NCBI GenBank assembly: GCA_963921825.1
Contig: OY997589.1
Location: 46,014,638-46,078,637, forward strand
Length of the DNA stretch: 64,000 nt
DNA from: Erodium maritimum
Lineage: Eukaryota; Streptophyta; Magnoliopsida; Geraniales; Geraniaceae
Direction of reading: 5' to 3'
Under the pieces are notes generated by a model. That model was not told the origin of the DNA. It made no database searches and saw only the letters and a list, made by a program, of their open reading frames with translations. Shown here in pieces: positions 60,901 through 64,000 of this stretch (positions within the stretch are counted from its first letter, which is position 1; each line of letters opens with the position of its first letter). The position numbers and the translations under genes were made by a program.

Positions 60901-63900
60901 GTAACAAATTTTTCTTTTTGTCCATTAAAGGACTCATATGGGCTTCTAGTTGTGTCTACAAATAGATATTCCTATTAAGGTACCCCAACTACTGTGGGAA
61001 CCCAATCCGAGACAATTTGGACTCCAAAGAAGTTTTTTCTCTCATCTAGACATACACCATAATATTTAAGAAATCAATAGGAGTAACAAATTGTTCTTTT
61101 TGTCCATTATAGGACTCATATGGGCTTCTAGTTGTGTATACAAATAGATATTCCTATTAAAGTACCCCAACTACTGTGGGAACCCAATCCGAGACAAATT
61201 GGATTCCAAACAAGTTTTTCTCTCATCTAGACATACTATAGTATTTAAGAAATAAGTAGGAGTAACAAATTGTTCTTTTTGTCCCTCAAAGGACTCATAT
61301 GGGCCTCTAGGTGTTTATACACATAGATATGCCTATTAAAGTACTCCCACAAACCTAGGGAACCCAAATCCGAGACCTTTTGTGATTGAAACATTATAGT
61401 CTTTCATCTAGACATATTGTAATATGTAAGAAAACAGAAGTAAAAAAAATGTTCTTTTTGTTCCTCAAGGGACTCCTATGGGCCTCTAGTTGTGTATAGG
61501 CATTGATATGCCTATTAAAGTACCCAACCAATCGTGGAAAAACTCAATTCGAGACCATTTGGGCTTCAAACAAAATAGCCTCTCATCTAGACATACACCA
61601 TAATATTTAAGAAATCAATAGGAGTAACAAATTGTTCTTTTTGTCCATTATAGGACTCATATGGGCTTCTAGTTGTGTCTACAAATAGATATTCCTATTA
61701 AAGTACCCCAACTACTGTGGGAACCCAATCCGAGACAATTTGGACTCCAAACAAGTTTTTCTCTCATCTAGACATACTATAGTATTTAAGAAATAAATAG
61801 GAGTAACAAATTGTTCTTTTTGTCCCTCAAAGAACTCATATGGGCCTCTAGTTGTTTATACACATAGATATGCCTATTAAAGTACTACCACAAACCTTGG
61901 GAACCCAAATCCGAGACCGTTTGTGATTGAAACAATATAGTCTTTAATCTAGACATATTGTAATATGTAAGAAACCAGGAGTAACAAAATGTTCTTTTTG
62001 TTCCTCAAGGGACTCCTATGGGCCTCTAGTTGTGTATAGGCATTGATATGCCTATTAAAGTACTCAACCAATCGTGGAAAACCTCAATTCGAGACCATTT
62101 GGGCTTAAAACAAAATAGCCTCTCATCTAGACATACACTATAATATTTAAGAAGTCAATAGGAGTAACAAATTTTTCTTTTTGTCCATTAAAGGACTCAT
62201 ATGGGCTTATACTTGTGTCTACAAATAGATATTCCTATTAAAGTACCCCAACTACTGTGGGAACCCAATCCGAGACAATTTGGATTCCAAACAAGTTTTT
62301 TCTCTCATCTAGACATACTATAGTATTTAAGAAATAAATAGGAGTAACAAATTGTTCTTTTTGTCCCTCAAAGAACTCATATGGGCCTCTAGTTGTTTAT
62401 ACACATAGATATGCCTATTAAAGTACTACCACAAACCTTGGGAACCCAAATCCGAGACCGTTTGTGATTGAAAGAATATAGTCTTTTGTCTAGACATATT
62501 GTAATATGTAAGAAACCAGGAGTAACAAAATGTTCTTTTTGTTCCTCAAGGGACTCCTATGGGCCTCTAGTTGTGTATAGGCATTGATATGCCTATTAAA
62601 GTACCCAGCCAATCGTGGAAAACCTCAATTCGAGACCATTTGGGCTTAAAATAAAATAGCCTCTCATCTAGACATACGCCATAATATTTAAGAAATCAAT
62701 AAGAGTAACAAATTGTTCTTTTTGTCCATTATAGGACTCATATGGGCTTCTAGTTGTGTATACAAGTAGATATTCTTATTAAAGTACCCCAACTACTGTG
62801 GGAACCCAATCCGAGACAATTTGGATTCCAAAGAAGTTTTTCTCTCATCTAGACATATTATATTATTTAAGAAATAAGTAGGAGTAACAAATTATTCTTT
62901 TTGTCCCTCAAAGGACTCATATGGGCCTCTAGTTGTTTATACACATAGATATGCCTATTAAAGTACTCCCACAAACCTTGGGAACCCAAATCCGAGACCT
63001 TTTGTGATTGAAACATTATAGTCTTTCATCTAGACATATTGTAATATGTAAGAAAACAGAAGTAAAAAAACGTTCTTTTTGTTCCTCAAGGGACTCCTAT
63101 GGGCCTCTAGTTGTGTATAGGCATTGATATGCCTATTAAAGTACCCAACCAATCGTGGAAAAACTCAATTCGAGACCATTTGGGCTTAAAACAAAATAGC
63201 CTCTCATCTAGACATGCACTATAATATTTAAGAAGTCAATAGGAGTAACAAATTTTTCTTTTTGTCCATTAAAGGACTCATATGGGCTTCTAGTTGTGTC
63301 TACAAATAGATATTCCTATTAAGGTACCCCAACTACTGTGGGAACCCAATCCGAGACAATTTGGACTCCAAAGAAGTTTTTTCTCTCATCTAGACATACA
63401 CCATAATATTTAAGAAATCAATAGGAGTAACAAATTGTTCTTTTTGTCCATTATAGGACTCATATGGGCTTCTAGTTGTGTATACAAATAGATATTCCTA
63501 TTAAAGTACCCCAACTACTGTGGGAACCCAATCCGAGACAAATTGGATTCCAAACAAGTTTTTCTCTCATCTAGACATACTATAGTATTTAAGAAATAAG
63601 TAGGAGTAACAAATTGTTCTTTTTGTCCCTCAAAGGACTCATATGGGCCTCTAGGTGTTTATACACATAGATATGCCTATTAAAGTACTCCCACAAACCT
63701 AGGGAACCCAAATCCGAGACCTTTTGTGATTGAAACATTATAGTCTTTCATCTAGACATATTGTAATATGTAAGAAAACAGAAGTAAAAAAAATGTTCTT
63801 TTTGTTCCTCAAGGGACTCCTATGGGCCTCTAGTTGTGTATAGGCATTGATATGCCTATTAAAGTACCCAACCAATCGTGGAAAAACTCAATTCGAGACC

Positions 63901-64000
63901 ATTTGGGCTTCAAACAAAATAGCCTCTCATCTAGACATACACCATAATATTTAAGAAATCAATAGGAGTAACAAATTGTTCTTTTTGTCCATTATAGGAC
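57985..64000 (-). repeat. Inverted satellite block with 2344-bp higher-order units, to window end
   Basis: The orientation flips at ttacaatatgtcta/tagacatattgtaa, the same junction as at 26.74 kb. The sequence to about 61044 matches 26746-29804 at a constant offset of 31241 bp. A 13-monomer unit of 2344 bp then tandemly repeats: tctagacatacaccat in the matching context is at 58701, 61045 and 63389. The array continues past the window. Confidence 0.95.
58701..64000 (-). repeat. Tandem 2344-bp, 13-monomer higher-order repeat
   Basis: Copies run 58701-61044, 61045-63388 and a partial one from 63389. Each has the order (A C B)x4 plus A on the plus strand, average monomer 180.3 bp. The unit joint is a hybrid in which the linker of a C monomer passes directly into A-type linker sequence (ctcatctagacatacaccat). 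In the stretches I compared, the first two copies agreed even at private variants such as gggcttatacttgtgtc. Confidence 0.9.

Noticed and set aside
454..64000. CRISPR-like array (regular repeats with spacers)
   Set aside because: There are no unique spacers: the whole ~180-bp unit is repeated, as in a eukaryotic satellite, and the context is plant transposons.
454..64000. CENP-B box or a named centromere satellite match
   Set aside because: I saw no CENP-B-box-like 17-mer. Similarity of catatgag/ctttgag words to known ~180-bp plant centromere repeats is short and not collinear, so no family name is claimed.

Overview
This window is plant nuclear heterochromatin, almost certainly from a flowering plant. 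About 49 kb of the 64 kb is a single family of ~180-bp AT-rich satellite monomers. The rest is four transposable-element insertions of plant type: a CACTA DNA transposon, a long-LTR Ty3/Gypsy element, an L1-type LINE whose ORF1 carries an RRM domain, and the end of a second LTR element. I see no host protein-coding gene, no intact RNA gene and no CRISPR array. The species cannot be named from the sequence. A ~180-bp monomer in higher-order arrays suits a centromeric or pericentromeric satellite, but nothing here proves centromere function.

Layout: 1-453, the 3' end of an LTR. 454-4358, satellite, forward. 4359-6466, non-autonomous CACTA element with a nested MITE and a tRNA-like segment. 6467-17912, satellite, forward. 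17913-18639, satellite, inverted. 18640-26743, forward. 26744-30688, inverted. 30689-32064, forward. 32065-38535, gutted Gypsy element (truncated 5' LTR, leader, broken gag, pol deleted, 3' LTR with internal deletion). 38536-49757, satellite, forward. 49758-55610, LINE on the minus strand with broken ORF1 and ORF2. 55611-57984, forward. 57985-64000, inverted.

The satellite has four recognisable monomer types (A, B, C and D here). ABC trimers of ~530-541 bp are the ground state. A pentamer A-B-C-A'-D of ~890 bp dominates roughly 2.6-20.5 kb. Larger units are stacked on these: a 903-bp tandem, a 1080-bp tandem and a 13-monomer, 2344-bp unit that is nearly identical from copy to copy at the right end. 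Segments holding several monomers have also been copied over long distances at constant offsets of about 5471, 17757 and 31241 bp. One of these carried an inversion breakpoint with it.

The most informative observations concern array dynamics: dyad-centred inversion breakpoints, block duplication of one breakpoint, and a very recent 2344-bp amplification whose edge is a hybrid C/A monomer. The transposons give clean junctions: a perfect 3-bp CACTA target duplication, a 15-16-bp LINE target duplication with an odd 5' filler, and LTRs that lost different parts. I found no convincing new protein-coding system. The many 60-77-residue ORFs in the satellite are frame artefacts of a monomer length close to a multiple of three.
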